NCBI GenBank assembly: GCA_017474845.1
Contig: JAFVGS010000020.1
Location: 1-64,000 of the forward strand
Source: Prevotella sp.
GTDB lineage: Bacteria > Bacteroidota > Bacteroidia > Bacteroidales > Bacteroidaceae
DNA: 64,000 nucleotides
Reading direction: 5' to 3'
The notes beneath the pieces are model-generated. The model ran no database searches, was not told where the DNA came from, and was given only the letters and a program-made list of their open reading frames with translations. Position numbers and translations under genes: made by a program. The first letter of the stretch is position 1. Each line of letters begins with the position of its first letter. Positions 27,163 to 35,092 of the stretch are shown in pieces.

Positions 27163-28734
27163 TTAGTATTTCTCTATGCGGCAGGTGTGAGTTTTCTGTT
27201 GCTTATCGTAGTTAATGCCAACAAGCAGAAGATTATCTGTATATTCAGCCACTTTGGCAGGATACTGCTTGCGTTTAATCTGGGCGATAGCCGAATCGGC
27301 ATCCTGATTGTATTTCAGTTCAAGCACGATGGCTGGTGAATCCACATGCTTTCGAGGAATCAGCACTAGATCGGCAAAGCCCTTACCAGTGGAAAGCTCA
27401 CGATGCATCACGTAGTAGTTCTTGGCATAGTAGTATGCGATACTCAACACACAAGCCAATGAATTCTCATCGTTATACGAAAGAATGCTGGTATTCTCGT
27501 CGTGGGTTGCATCTACGCCTTGCGCTACTGCTTCCTCGTTGCCATCGAGCGTAGCCTGAAGAAGTTTCTCAGATTGCCTCAATGCCTTGACCACATGTTC
27601 CCAACCGGTATCCTCTACGGCATTCGACAATTCTCCAGCCACTTCGTAGTTGGGTACGTAACACTCGTTCTTGCGCCAGTTGAAAGATAGATAGCCCAGA
27701 TGTATCAACACCGTCAACACGTCGTCTTTACTCTGGATAAGAGTCATATCGTTCTGGAATTTGGTGGTGTTCACTTTTACTCGACCACCACTCAGCAATA
27801 TGAGTATGTCGTCTTTTAATCCGTCGAAATTCATCCTGATATAGCCGGCAATCGCTTCGTAAGCACCAGTCGATGCCCAATAGCTACGACAGCGTTTTAC
27901 CATGACTGCCTGCATGACGGAGTTAGGATTAAACATAGACATCTCATCACCAATTTGATAACCGTCGTACCAGGCTTCAAGTTCGTCAAAATCTACGCCA
28001 TAACGTTCGGCCAGCATCCTTACTTCGTCTTTAGTAAATCCGAAAAAACTTCCCATGCTGCGAGGCTCCACCATGGAGTACTCTAAGAAGTTGTTCAGTG
28101 CCGACTGCGTCTTGAATTTCTTGATGGGCAATATACCAGTCATGTAGACAGCAGCAAAAACCTCCATACCCGACACGTCCTTGAACATACGGCGCAATAG
28201 ATTCAGGTAATCCTCCATTACCTCAGGTTTCTTTGCAGCGAATTCACGGCAGATGGCATCCCATTCGTCGATGATGAATACAAAATGTTCCCCCGTCTCG
28301 ATGGATATGCGCTGCAAGAAGGCCATGAAATCATCACCATTACGCAGTGCAATCTGCGGATATGCAGTCTGTATATCTGCTTTCAGTTCGTCCTGAATAT
28401 GCTGAATGATGGCGTCATCCTTGAACCGGGTAATAAATGATGTCATGTCGACATAGATAACAGGATATTTGTTCAGATGTTCCTCGAATGTGGGGTCTGA
28501 AGTTATCTGCAGGTCGGCAAAGAGTTGGCGAGAGTCACATGAATGGTCGTAATAGGCCGACAGCATTTCCGCAGCCATTGACTTTCCAAAACGACGACTA
28601 CGTGTTACGCAGGTGAATTTCTGTCTAGTGAAGAGCGTCTTATTCACTATGCCTATCAGCCCAGACTTGTCAACATACTCACTGTTGCGAGCCTGGCGAA
28701 ACCCTATATTACCTTTATTAATATATATACCCAT
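27163..28734 (-). CDS. AAA-ATPase-like / PD-(D/E)XK nuclease superfamily protein
   Basis: About 523 residues from ATG 28734, chosen because a full promoter ends just upstream. The N-terminal AAA-ATPase-like domain has the family P-loop TRSRRFGKSMAAEML (about 44-58) and Walker B FVFIIDEWDAI (about 151-161). The C-terminal PD-(D/E)XK domain has the D...ELK core (GFADLVLIPRK, then VLELKYN, about 463-485) and QIKRKQY. This family is very numerous in Prevotella and gut Clostridia; its role is unknown, with mobile-element or conflict functions suggested. The surroundings are AT-rich and repeat-rich. Confidence 0.88.
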   Translation of the reverse strand: MGIYINKGNIGFRQARNSEYVDKSGLIGIVNKTLFTRQKFTCVTRSRRFGKSMAAEMLSAYYDHSCDSRQLFADLQITSDPTFEEHLNKYPVIYVDMTSFITRFKDDAIIQHIQDELKADIQTAYPQIALRNGDDFMAFLQRISIETGEHFVFIIDEWDAICREFAAKKPEVMEDYLNLLRRMFKDVSGMEVFAAVYMTGILPIKKFKTQSALNNFLEYSMVEPRSMGSFFGFTKDEVRMLAERYGVDFDELEAWYDGYQIGDEMSMFNPNSVMQAVMVKRCRSYWASTGAYEAIAGYIRMNFDGLKDDILILLSGGRVKVNTTKFQNDMTLIQSKDDVLTVLIHLGYLSFNWRKNECYVPNYEVAGELSNAVEDTGWEHVVKALRQSEKLLQATLDGNEEAVAQGVDATHDENTSILSYNDENSLACVLSIAYYYAKNYYVMHRELSTGKGFADLVLIPRKHVDSPAIVLELKYNQDADSAIAQIKRKQYPAKVAEYTDNLLLVGINYDKQQKTHTCRIEKY

Positions 28735-28759
28735 CTTGTCGAGAAATGAAAATCCGCTG

Positions 28760-28791
28760 CAAATATACGACTTTCTTTTCAAACGACCAAA
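28760..28791 (-). promoter_or_regulatory. Promoter of the AAA/PD-(D/E)XK gene
   Basis: On the minus strand, -33 TTTG (28791-28788), 20-bp spacer, -7 TATATTTG (28767-28760). The start site would be near 28755, so ATG 28782 cannot be used and ATG 28734 is preferred. Confidence 0.75.
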
Positions 28792-28853
28792 CTATATTTT
28801 CTTTTTTCTTACACGAGTCTATATAGTGTAGGGTCAAAGTTACATGCACCGGG

Positions 28854-29007
28854 TTAATGGATATGATTCTTGAGCCAGAGCATCTGGCTGAAGTTGGTCT
28901 GTTCTGTCGTCCAGTGCTCATTCACGGGGGTGATCAGTGATTCCTTGCAGAAAAGCTGGATTCGCTGAAGGAATCGGGCAGTTGGCTGAAAGGGCAGGGG
29001 AGTGGAT
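28854..29007 (-). pseudogene. C-terminal gene remnant
   Basis: The minus frame from about 29007 to the stop at 28854 reads STPLPFQPTARFLQRIQLFC, then KESLITPVNEHWTTEQTNFS and QMLWLKNHIH. It reads like the end of a real protein but has no start and is closed by a stop just upstream. The parent family is not recognised. The rest of 28783-29092 shows no gene. Confidence 0.35.
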
Positions 29008-29092
29008 TAAACGTTGCGGATGACGAAACGTCAAAGAGACAGTTGCAACGCAAGAGATAATTCACAATAATGTATCACAATTAAAAAACAAA

Positions 29093-29584
29093 ATGATGAT
29101 GATGAAACAGATGATTATGACACTCTTGGCAGCCGTCATGGTAAGCACGGCAGCCGTCGCACAGGACAAGGACAGCAACAAGCCGTCAGTAGACAACAAC
29201 CGCAAGCAGGAGATGGTGAAGCACCGCACGGACAGAATGGTGGAGGACTACCAGCTGAACAACAAGCAGGCCAAGAAGCTGCTGGAGCTGAACACGGAGT
29301 ATGCCGACAAGATGCGCCCTCGTCATCACGGACATCACGGGCACCACGGTCCTCACGGCATGCGGGGACAACGCCCAGAACCTCCGAAGTCCGATATGGA
29401 GGGGGAGCGCCCTGAACCGCCGAAGGGTGACCGTGAGGAGCATCGCAAGGAGATGGCCGAGACGATGAAGGCCTACGATGCCGAACTGCAGAAGATCATG
29501 ACAAAAGAGCAGTATGAAAAGTATAAGGCCGATATGCAGCAACGCCGTGAGAGAGGCCATCGGGGACCACAAGAACGCGGATGA
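29093..29584 (+). CDS. DUF4890 family exported protein, His-rich
   Basis: 163 residues with a signal peptide ending in AAVAQDKD. A helical part (RKQEMVKHRTDRMVEDYQLN, about 37-56) and a later helix (EMAETMKAYDAELQKIMTKEQYEKY, about 123-147) flank a His/Gly-rich loop (HHGHHGHHGPHG, about 79-90) and a PEPPK repeat. The shape is like Spy/CpxP-type periplasmic proteins and the DUF4890 family. The His-rich loop may bind metal. Several ATG codons in a row make the exact start uncertain. A terminator follows. Confidence 0.8.
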   Translation: MMMMKQMIMTLLAAVMVSTAAVAQDKDSNKPSVDNNRKQEMVKHRTDRMVEDYQLNNKQAKKLLELNTEYADKMRPRHHGHHGHHGPHGMRGQRPEPPKSDMEGERPEPPKGDREEHRKEMAETMKAYDAELQKIMTKEQYEKYKADMQQRRERGHRGPQERG

Positions 29585-29598
29585 TATTCAACGGCAAG

Positions 29599-29638
29599 AG
29601 AGGGGGTACGCTTTTCCAGGCGTGCCTCTTTTTTTTCG
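29599..29638 (+). terminator. Terminator of the DUF4890 gene
   Basis: GC-rich stem (GAGGGGGTACGC paired with GCGTGCCTC, with two G-T pairs), 8-base loop, then a run of eight T. Confidence 0.8.
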
Positions 29639-29656
29639 TCGCAAGCCTTGTGGAGA

Positions 29657-29688
29657 TTTGGAGATGTGGAAAATGTTTGCTAACTTTG
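29657..29688 (+). promoter_or_regulatory. Promoter of the ftsZ-like gene
   Basis: -33 TTTG at 29657-29660, 20-bp spacer, -7 TAACTTTG at 29681-29688; ATG at 29713. Confidence 0.8.
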
Positions 29689-29712
29689 CAGTCGAAATAG
29701 AAACAGCTGAAT

Positions 29713-30987
29713 ATGGGAGAGGATATCATACCGTTTTTTAATGAGGTGAAAGACCAGATGCAGAACATCATCAAGGTGGTCGGCGTCGGTGGTGGCGGCT
29801 GCAATGCCGTGGCTAATATGTATAAGGAACGCGTAGAGGGCGTGACTTATGCGGTTTGTAATACGGATAGCCAGTCGCTGTCGAGGTCGCCCGTGCCTGT
29901 GAAGATACAGCTGGGCGAGGGCCTTGGCGCTGGTGGCAATCCGGAGCAGGGACGCTCTGAGGCAGAGTCGAACGTCAACGACTTCGTGAAGCTGCTCTCC
30001 GACGGCACGAAGATGGTGTTCGTGACGGCCGGCATGGGCGGCGGTACGGGTACCGGTGCTGCACCCGTGGTGGCCGGCGTGGCCAAGGATATGGGTATCC
30101 TGACGGTGGGCGTGGTGACGATTCCATTCAACTTCGAGAAGAAACGGAAGATCATCAAGGCGCTGAAAGGTGTGGAAGAGATGCGCAAGAACGTGGATGC
30201 GCTGCTGATCGTGAACAACGAACGGCTGTGCGACGTGTATGCTGATTCCGACCTCTCCGTGAAGGAGGCTTTCGTGAGGGCTGACAATATCCTGATGGAT
30301 GCCGTGAAGGGTATCTCGGAACTGATCACCCTGCCCAGCGACGGGGGTATCAAGAGTGACTTCCGCGATGTGGAGACAACGATCAAGGACGGCGGCGGCG
30401 CCATCATGGCGATGGGGCGTGCCAGCGGCGAACACCGCGTGGAGGAGGCTATCCTCAATGCGCTCGACTCGCCGCTGATCTATGGCAACGACATCGGCAA
30501 GGCCAAGCGTATCCTCTTTAACATCTACGCCAGCGACGAGCATCCGATCTTCGTGCGTGAGCTGCAGGAGATTGACGATTTCTTCGACCAGCTGGATCCG
30601 AATATCGATGTGATCTGGGGTACGGCTACGGATGACACCCTGGGCGAGGATGCGAAGGTGACGATCCTGGCCACGGGCATGGAGGACCGCCTGGAGGCTG
30701 AGGTGCAGATGGATGTGCACAGGAATGAGGAGGATTACTACGAGGATATCATCAAACGTCTCTATAAGCCTGCGGTGAAGACGCAGCCAACGATGGGTGC
30801 GGTGATCACGCAGACTGAGATTCAGTTCGACGTGGAGCCTGCCAAAGAGCCTGAGCCTGCCGTCGTCACTCCTCCCGAGCCTGAACCTGAACCGGAACCT
30901 GAACCCGAAGTGGAGAAAGAGGAGCCTACGATACTGGACAAGTGGAAGATATGGCTGAACAATCTGGTTAACAGCGTCACGGAATGA
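29713..30987 (+). CDS. ftsZ: FtsZ-family protein, divergent and outside the dcw cluster
   Basis: 424 residues. FtsZ is the GTP-dependent ring protein of cell division. Seen: VGVGGGGCNAV (about 23-33), the tubulin signature GMGGGTGTGAAP (about 107-118), and a C-terminal Pro/Glu linker ending in DKWKIWLNNLVNSV. The T7 loop reads GGIKSDFRDV where NxDxxD is standard: Lys replaces Asn but both Asp are kept, so GTP hydrolysis may be altered. There is no ftsA or ftsQ beside it; it has its own promoter and overlaps a small unknown gene by 4 bp. It may be a second FtsZ paralog rather than the main one. Confidence 0.85.
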   Translation: MGEDIIPFFNEVKDQMQNIIKVVGVGGGGCNAVANMYKERVEGVTYAVCNTDSQSLSRSPVPVKIQLGEGLGAGGNPEQGRSEAESNVNDFVKLLSDGTKMVFVTAGMGGGTGTGAAPVVAGVAKDMGILTVGVVTIPFNFEKKRKIIKALKGVEEMRKNVDALLIVNNERLCDVYADSDLSVKEAFVRADNILMDAVKGISELITLPSDGGIKSDFRDVETTIKDGGGAIMAMGRASGEHRVEEAILNALDSPLIYGNDIGKAKRILFNIYASDEHPIFVRELQEIDDFFDQLDPNIDVIWGTATDDTLGEDAKVTILATGMEDRLEAEVQMDVHRNEEDYYEDIIKRLYKPAVKTQPTMGAVITQTEIQFDVEPAKEPEPAVVTPPEPEPEPEPEPEVEKEEPTILDKWKIWLNNLVNSVTE

Positions 30988-31571
30988 ACGAACAGCTGAC
31001 ACCCGAGGAGCGCGCTTTGGAGCTGAAGAGGCTCATAGAGCAGTTGCAGGCGGAGGGCAGGACTGACCTTCTGCTGAAGGCCATCGGCGTGCCACTGCTC
31101 GAGGCGCTCAGGATCGAGGCAGCCAAGGGGAGGCTGAGCAGACTGGTCATCACGGAGGACTACCGGTTCGTACTGGAGGACTATCACAAGGAGGTGGAGC
31201 TGCAGCCTGTGCACAAGGCTGTATACCTGTTGTTTCTCGCGCATCCCGAGGGCATCGAATTCAAGCGGCTGGCGGAATACCGTGAGGAGTTGACCCGGTA
31301 TTACATGGCGACGGCGAAGATGATGGACAAGGAGAAGATTATCGAGAGCGTGGACCATCTGATCAATCCGCTCGACAATGCCATCAACGAGAAGTGCTCA
31401 CGCATCAAGAAGGTGTTTCTCGAACTGATGGACGAGTACACGGCCAGTTACTACTTCATCAGCAGCCATACGCAGAAGCATATCGCGGGTTCCAGCCGTA
31501 TCTGGTATGAACGGCTGAAAGTAATCACACTACCGAGGGAACTCGTGAAATGCAGTTTCTTATTTGTGTAG
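30984..31571 (+). CDS. Conserved protein coupled to ftsZ, function unknown
   Basis: 195 residues, soluble, mostly helical. N-terminal charged helices (about 5-60), a central HKAVYLLFLAHPEGIEFKRL segment (about 76-95) that could be a winged-helix-like fold, and INEKCSRIKKVFLELMDEY (about 133-151). I have seen this central part in Bacteroidetes proteins of unknown function. Its start overlaps the ftsZ stop (ATGA), so the two are made together. Its end overlaps the convergent SpoIIE gene by 12 bp with no terminator between. Confidence 0.7.
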   Translation: MNEQLTPEERALELKRLIEQLQAEGRTDLLLKAIGVPLLEALRIEAAKGRLSRLVITEDYRFVLEDYHKEVELQPVHKAVYLLFLAHPEGIEFKRLAEYREELTRYYMATAKMMDKEKIIESVDHLINPLDNAINEKCSRIKKVFLELMDEYTASYYFISSHTQKHIAGSSRIWYERLKVITLPRELVKCSFLFV

Positions 31572-33989
31572 TTTCTTGCGCAGGGTGAGGACGTTGAAGC
31601 CGCCGATGCGCTCGTAGTTCACGCTGTCCATCAGCTGACGGACGAGGTAGATGCCGAGACCGCCGATGGAACGGTCTTCTGCCGAGAGCGTCGTATCGGC
31701 CTCGGCCACACTCGTCGGGTCGAAATGCTTGCCGCTGTCGGAGATGACGAACTTCAGCCTGACATCATTCGCCTGGACTTCCACATTGACAGAACCTGTC
31801 GTTCCCTCGGGATAGGCATAGTTCATCACGTTCACCACGGCTTCCTCGATGGCGAGGTTCATCTGCATCGTGGTCAGCTCGTCGAAGCCCATGGCCTCGC
31901 AGACATGATCTATGAATTCGGCCAGCTGGGGCACCTGCTGGACATCGTTGGCCAGCGTGATGCTGCGCTGGTAGCGCACGTCAAGCTGCTGCTTCGTGTA
32001 TTGGATGGCGAGCATCGTCAGGTCGTCACTCTGTTCGGCACCGTTGACAAAGTCCTTCACGGCATTGGTCATGTTCTCCACAAGCCGATGGGGGTTGTGA
32101 TTGTTGGTCGCCAGTGACTCCTTGGCCACATCAAGGATGCGCTCCTCAGTGAACTGGTCATGTTTGATGTTCTCAGCCTCGGTGAGTCCGTCGGTATAAA
32201 GGAAGATGGAGGTGCCGGGATCTATCTGCGTTTCCTGCATCGTGAACTTCCAGTCGCCCATCACACCGACGGGCAGGTTGGAGTCGCAAGGCAACATGCC
32301 GATGCCGGATCCGATGAGCAGGGGTGAGTCATGGCCGGCATTGCAATAACGCAGACGTCCTGTCGGCAGGTCGAGCACACCCACGAAGAGCGTCACGAAC
32401 ATGTTGGAGTCGTTGCCCTCACTCATCGTGTCATTCAGACGGGTGATGATACGTTCCGGCATTGACTCATGGGCAGAGACGGTACGGAACTGGGCACGGG
32501 TGACGGCCATCACCAGAGCGGCAGGCACACCCTTACCCGAGACGTCGCCGATGCAGAAGAAGAGCTTCTCGTCGCGGATGAAAAAGTCGAAGAGGTCGCC
32601 GCCGACAGCCTTGGCCGGTGTCAGCTGTCCGAAGATGTCGATATCGTCGCGGTCAGGATATGCGGGGAAGATCTTCGGCAGCATCGACATCTGGATGTCA
32701 CTGGCCACCTTCAGCTCACTCTCTATGGCAGCCTTGGAGGCCGTGGACTGACGGAGTTCTTCCATCTGCTGTTTCAGAGAGGTTTGCATGAGTGAGAACG
32801 ACTGGCTCAGACGGGCCATCTCGTCCTTGGTCTTGATGTCTGGCAGCGTTGCATCCAGGTTACCCTTAGCCACCTCGTCGGCAGAGTCAGCAAAGCGTAC
32901 CAACGGACGGGTGATGCGCATGACCACCGAGTTACAGATGAGGAAGAGCACGACCAACCCTATAAACATAATGAGTAGGACGAGGTAACTGAGCAACTGC
33001 GAACTGCCATAGATGATCTTAGCAGGTATGACTGTAGCCATCGACCATCCTGTGCGCTCGATAGGCGCATAGCAGATGAGGAATTTCACGCCGTCACGGA
33101 TGATTTCACGCATACCGGAGAGACCGTCCACCATATCGTAACCAATCTGTACATCGATGGAATCGTTCGTCTCCATGGAGTAAACGAAATAGGTGTCGTT
33201 CAGGATTCGTTCGCTCATGGGGTGGGTGATATAGGTGGCACCACGTCCGATAATAAATGAATAGGCATGCGTATAGAGGAATGTATCGGTGATCTTGAAT
33301 CCTGTTGTATCTGTCTGTGTACCCTGAAGTCTGTCATTCAGTTCGATATCGCTCTTCGCCACCAGCTCCGTCAGCCAGTTCAACGATACGTCAGCTGTGA
33401 GTACGGCTATCAGGTTGCCATTCTTGTCATAGATAGGATGCGAGTAGGTGGTCATCATCTGCTCACCGCCGCCAGTATCGTAATAAGGCTCACTCCAAGA
33501 GCTCCTCTTCAGCAGTTTGGGAATCTGATACCAGTCCATGTAGTGGTACTCATATTCCGACGAGCCCAGCTGTTTGGTTTCGATGGTGCCGTTGACCGTG
33601 CGATAGGCATAAGGGGAGAAGTGTTCACCCTTCTGGGGGAAATAGTTGGGCTCAAAGGCAATGGCAGAGCCGATGATGGGAGGATTAAGCTCCAGAATCT
33701 TTTGAACCATCGGATAAAACTGGTCGGGGGTGTCCAGTTTTTCCATGACCTCCGGTATCACATTGTCCACAGCCACTTCCACTCCCACGAGTATACTGTT
33801 GATGTGCTGGTTGGCAATCTCGATACGGCTTTTCGCATTCTCCTCGGAACTGCTTAGCAATGCTTTGCGGATGACGTTGGTGATGATGATGGTGATGAGG
33901 ACGAAGACGGCCAATACCGTCAGCATGACCCATAGCGTCAGCCTGGAATGCAACGAATGGAATCCTTTCGCTTTTTTTAACTGGATCAT
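31560..33989 (-). CDS. Membrane sensor: Cache-HAMP-SpoIIE phosphatase-HATPase fusion
   Basis: 809 residues. Membrane helix (about 18-40), external Cache-like domain (about 45-310), second helix (about 325-350), HAMP (about 350-400), SpoIIE/RsbU-type PP2C phosphatase with GGDLFDFF (about 459) and DVSGKGVPAALVM (about 477), then a C-terminal RsbW/HATPase domain with LAIEEAVVNVMNYAY (about 716) and SDSGKHFDPT (about 755). It thus joins the phosphatase and the anti-sigma kinase of a partner-switching pathway. No RsbV-like antagonist or sigma factor is nearby. It overlaps the upstream solute-binding gene by 4 bp. Confidence 0.9.
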   Translation of the reverse strand: MIQLKKAKGFHSLHSRLTLWVMLTVLAVFVLITIIITNVIRKALLSSSEENAKSRIEIANQHINSILVGVEVAVDNVIPEVMEKLDTPDQFYPMVQKILELNPPIIGSAIAFEPNYFPQKGEHFSPYAYRTVNGTIETKQLGSSEYEYHYMDWYQIPKLLKRSSWSEPYYDTGGGEQMMTTYSHPIYDKNGNLIAVLTADVSLNWLTELVAKSDIELNDRLQGTQTDTTGFKITDTFLYTHAYSFIIGRGATYITHPMSERILNDTYFVYSMETNDSIDVQIGYDMVDGLSGMREIIRDGVKFLICYAPIERTGWSMATVIPAKIIYGSSQLLSYLVLLIMFIGLVVLFLICNSVVMRITRPLVRFADSADEVAKGNLDATLPDIKTKDEMARLSQSFSLMQTSLKQQMEELRQSTASKAAIESELKVASDIQMSMLPKIFPAYPDRDDIDIFGQLTPAKAVGGDLFDFFIRDEKLFFCIGDVSGKGVPAALVMAVTRAQFRTVSAHESMPERIITRLNDTMSEGNDSNMFVTLFVGVLDLPTGRLRYCNAGHDSPLLIGSGIGMLPCDSNLPVGVMGDWKFTMQETQIDPGTSIFLYTDGLTEAENIKHDQFTEERILDVAKESLATNNHNPHRLVENMTNAVKDFVNGAEQSDDLTMLAIQYTKQQLDVRYQRSITLANDVQQVPQLAEFIDHVCEAMGFDELTTMQMNLAIEEAVVNVMNYAYPEGTTGSVNVEVQANDVRLKFVISDSGKHFDPTSVAEADTTLSAEDRSIGGLGIYLVRQLMDSVNYERIGGFNVLTLRKKLHK

Positions 33990-34936
33990 AGTTGTGTGAT
34001 CTGATGATAGGTGATTTCTTTTTTAATGACGCCGCTCTCCAGGAGGATGCGGTTGGCCAGCTCCACGGCTTTGGGTTCCAGCTTGTAGGAGCGCTTGCTG
34101 GTATCCTTGTCGGCCAGCTGGCTCAGAATCTGTTTCAGCATCCAATCCTGCGCAATCATGTTGCCGGGGATACCACTCTGCCGCATGGTGAGCATGACGA
34201 TGTCGAGTGCCTCTTCGGGATGCTCTACTGCCCATTCCCAACCCTTACGGGTGGCCTCGGCAAACTTTATCGCGAGATCCTTGTGCTTGAGATAGAAGTC
34301 AGCCGTCACATAGACACCGTCTTCCGGTACGTTGTAGCCGATGTCACGCATATATAATAGTTGCTCCTTCTTGATGCGCTGTCCGGCCATCTTCAGCTGG
34401 AAGAACTCATTGTAGCTCATCGCCAGGGCGGCGTCGATGGCCCCGGAGATATAGAGGTTGACGTTCGAGATGAATGGTATCCACTGGATACCGAGACCAT
34501 ATTTCTTGTCCATTGCCATTGGCAGTTCGCTGAAGCCGGACTTCCAGTGTCCCACCTTCTTGCCACGGAGGCTCTCCACGCCATTCAACGGCGTGTGGGA
34601 GACAATCATCAGGTTGTTCTGCTGTGACATCTGCAGGACGTTGACCAAAGGGATGCCATTGTCGATGAAGGTCATAGCCGTCACCAGATTGAGCGTGATA
34701 AACTGGCTCTCGCCTTCGGTAAGATAGTTGATACTGGGTTTTGAAGCGGCAGGATGCCTGATCACCACGTCAAGACCGGCCTCTTGGTAGAAGCCCATGC
34801 TGCTGGCGACATAGAATCCCACGAACTGCGCCTGGGCCGTCCATTGCGGCGTGAACACGAGCTTTTGCTGGGCGTTGGCGATGCTGATGCCGCAGAAGAG
34901 CAGGGCAGCGCACAGCCATTGTCTGTAATGATTCAT
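33986..34936 (-). CDS. NMT1/ThiY-like solute-binding protein
   Basis: 316 residues with a signal peptide (ends in IANAQQK). The mature protein begins LVFTPQWTAQAQFVGFYVAS, as in NMT1/THI5-like proteins that bind pyrimidine precursors, sulfonates or similar small molecules. GESQFITLNL and VGHWKSGFSELPM follow the type II binding-protein fold. There is no permease or ATPase gene beside it. Its stop overlaps the start of the SpoIIE sensor (ATGA), which suggests it presents a ligand to the sensor's Cache domain and does not feed a transporter. It has a full promoter at 34960-34990. Confidence 0.85.
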   Translation of the reverse strand: MNHYRQWLCAALLFCGISIANAQQKLVFTPQWTAQAQFVGFYVASSMGFYQEAGLDVVIRHPAASKPSINYLTEGESQFITLNLVTAMTFIDNGIPLVNVLQMSQQNNLMIVSHTPLNGVESLRGKKVGHWKSGFSELPMAMDKKYGLGIQWIPFISNVNLYISGAIDAALAMSYNEFFQLKMAGQRIKKEQLLYMRDIGYNVPEDGVYVTADFYLKHKDLAIKFAEATRKGWEWAVEHPEEALDIVMLTMRQSGIPGNMIAQDWMLKQILSQLADKDTSKRSYKLEPKAVELANRILLESGVIKKEITYHQITQL

Positions 34937-34959
34937 CTAATAGTCTTTTTGTTGTGTGC

Positions 34960-34990
34960 AAAGTTAGGTATTTTTCGCCATATCACCAAA
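34960..34990 (-). promoter_or_regulatory. Promoter of the solute-binding protein/SpoIIE operon
   Basis: On the minus strand, -33 TTTG (34990-34987), 19-bp spacer, -7 TAACTTTG (34967-34960). It diverges from the promoter of the BspA-like gene, about 40 bp away. Confidence 0.75.
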
Positions 34991-35025
34991 TAAATAACAG
35001 ATATTTACAATTTCTGCCCCAAATA

Positions 35026-35057
35026 TTTGCAAAGTTCAAATAATCTTCCTATCTTTG
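35026..35057 (+). promoter_or_regulatory. Promoter of the BspA-like surface protein
   Basis: -33 TTTG at 35026-35029, 20-bp spacer, -7 TATCTTTG at 35050-35057; ATG at 35093. Confidence 0.75.
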
Positions 35058-35092
35058 CAACTTGAAGTTGTGAAAATTAAAGTCATACAATA

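Noticed and set aside
29680..31002. A 440-codon minus-strand frame opposite ftsZ
   Set aside because: It lies wholly opposite the ftsZ gene with its signature motifs, and its His/Leu-rich translation matches no protein plan; it is a shadow of GC-rich coding sequence.
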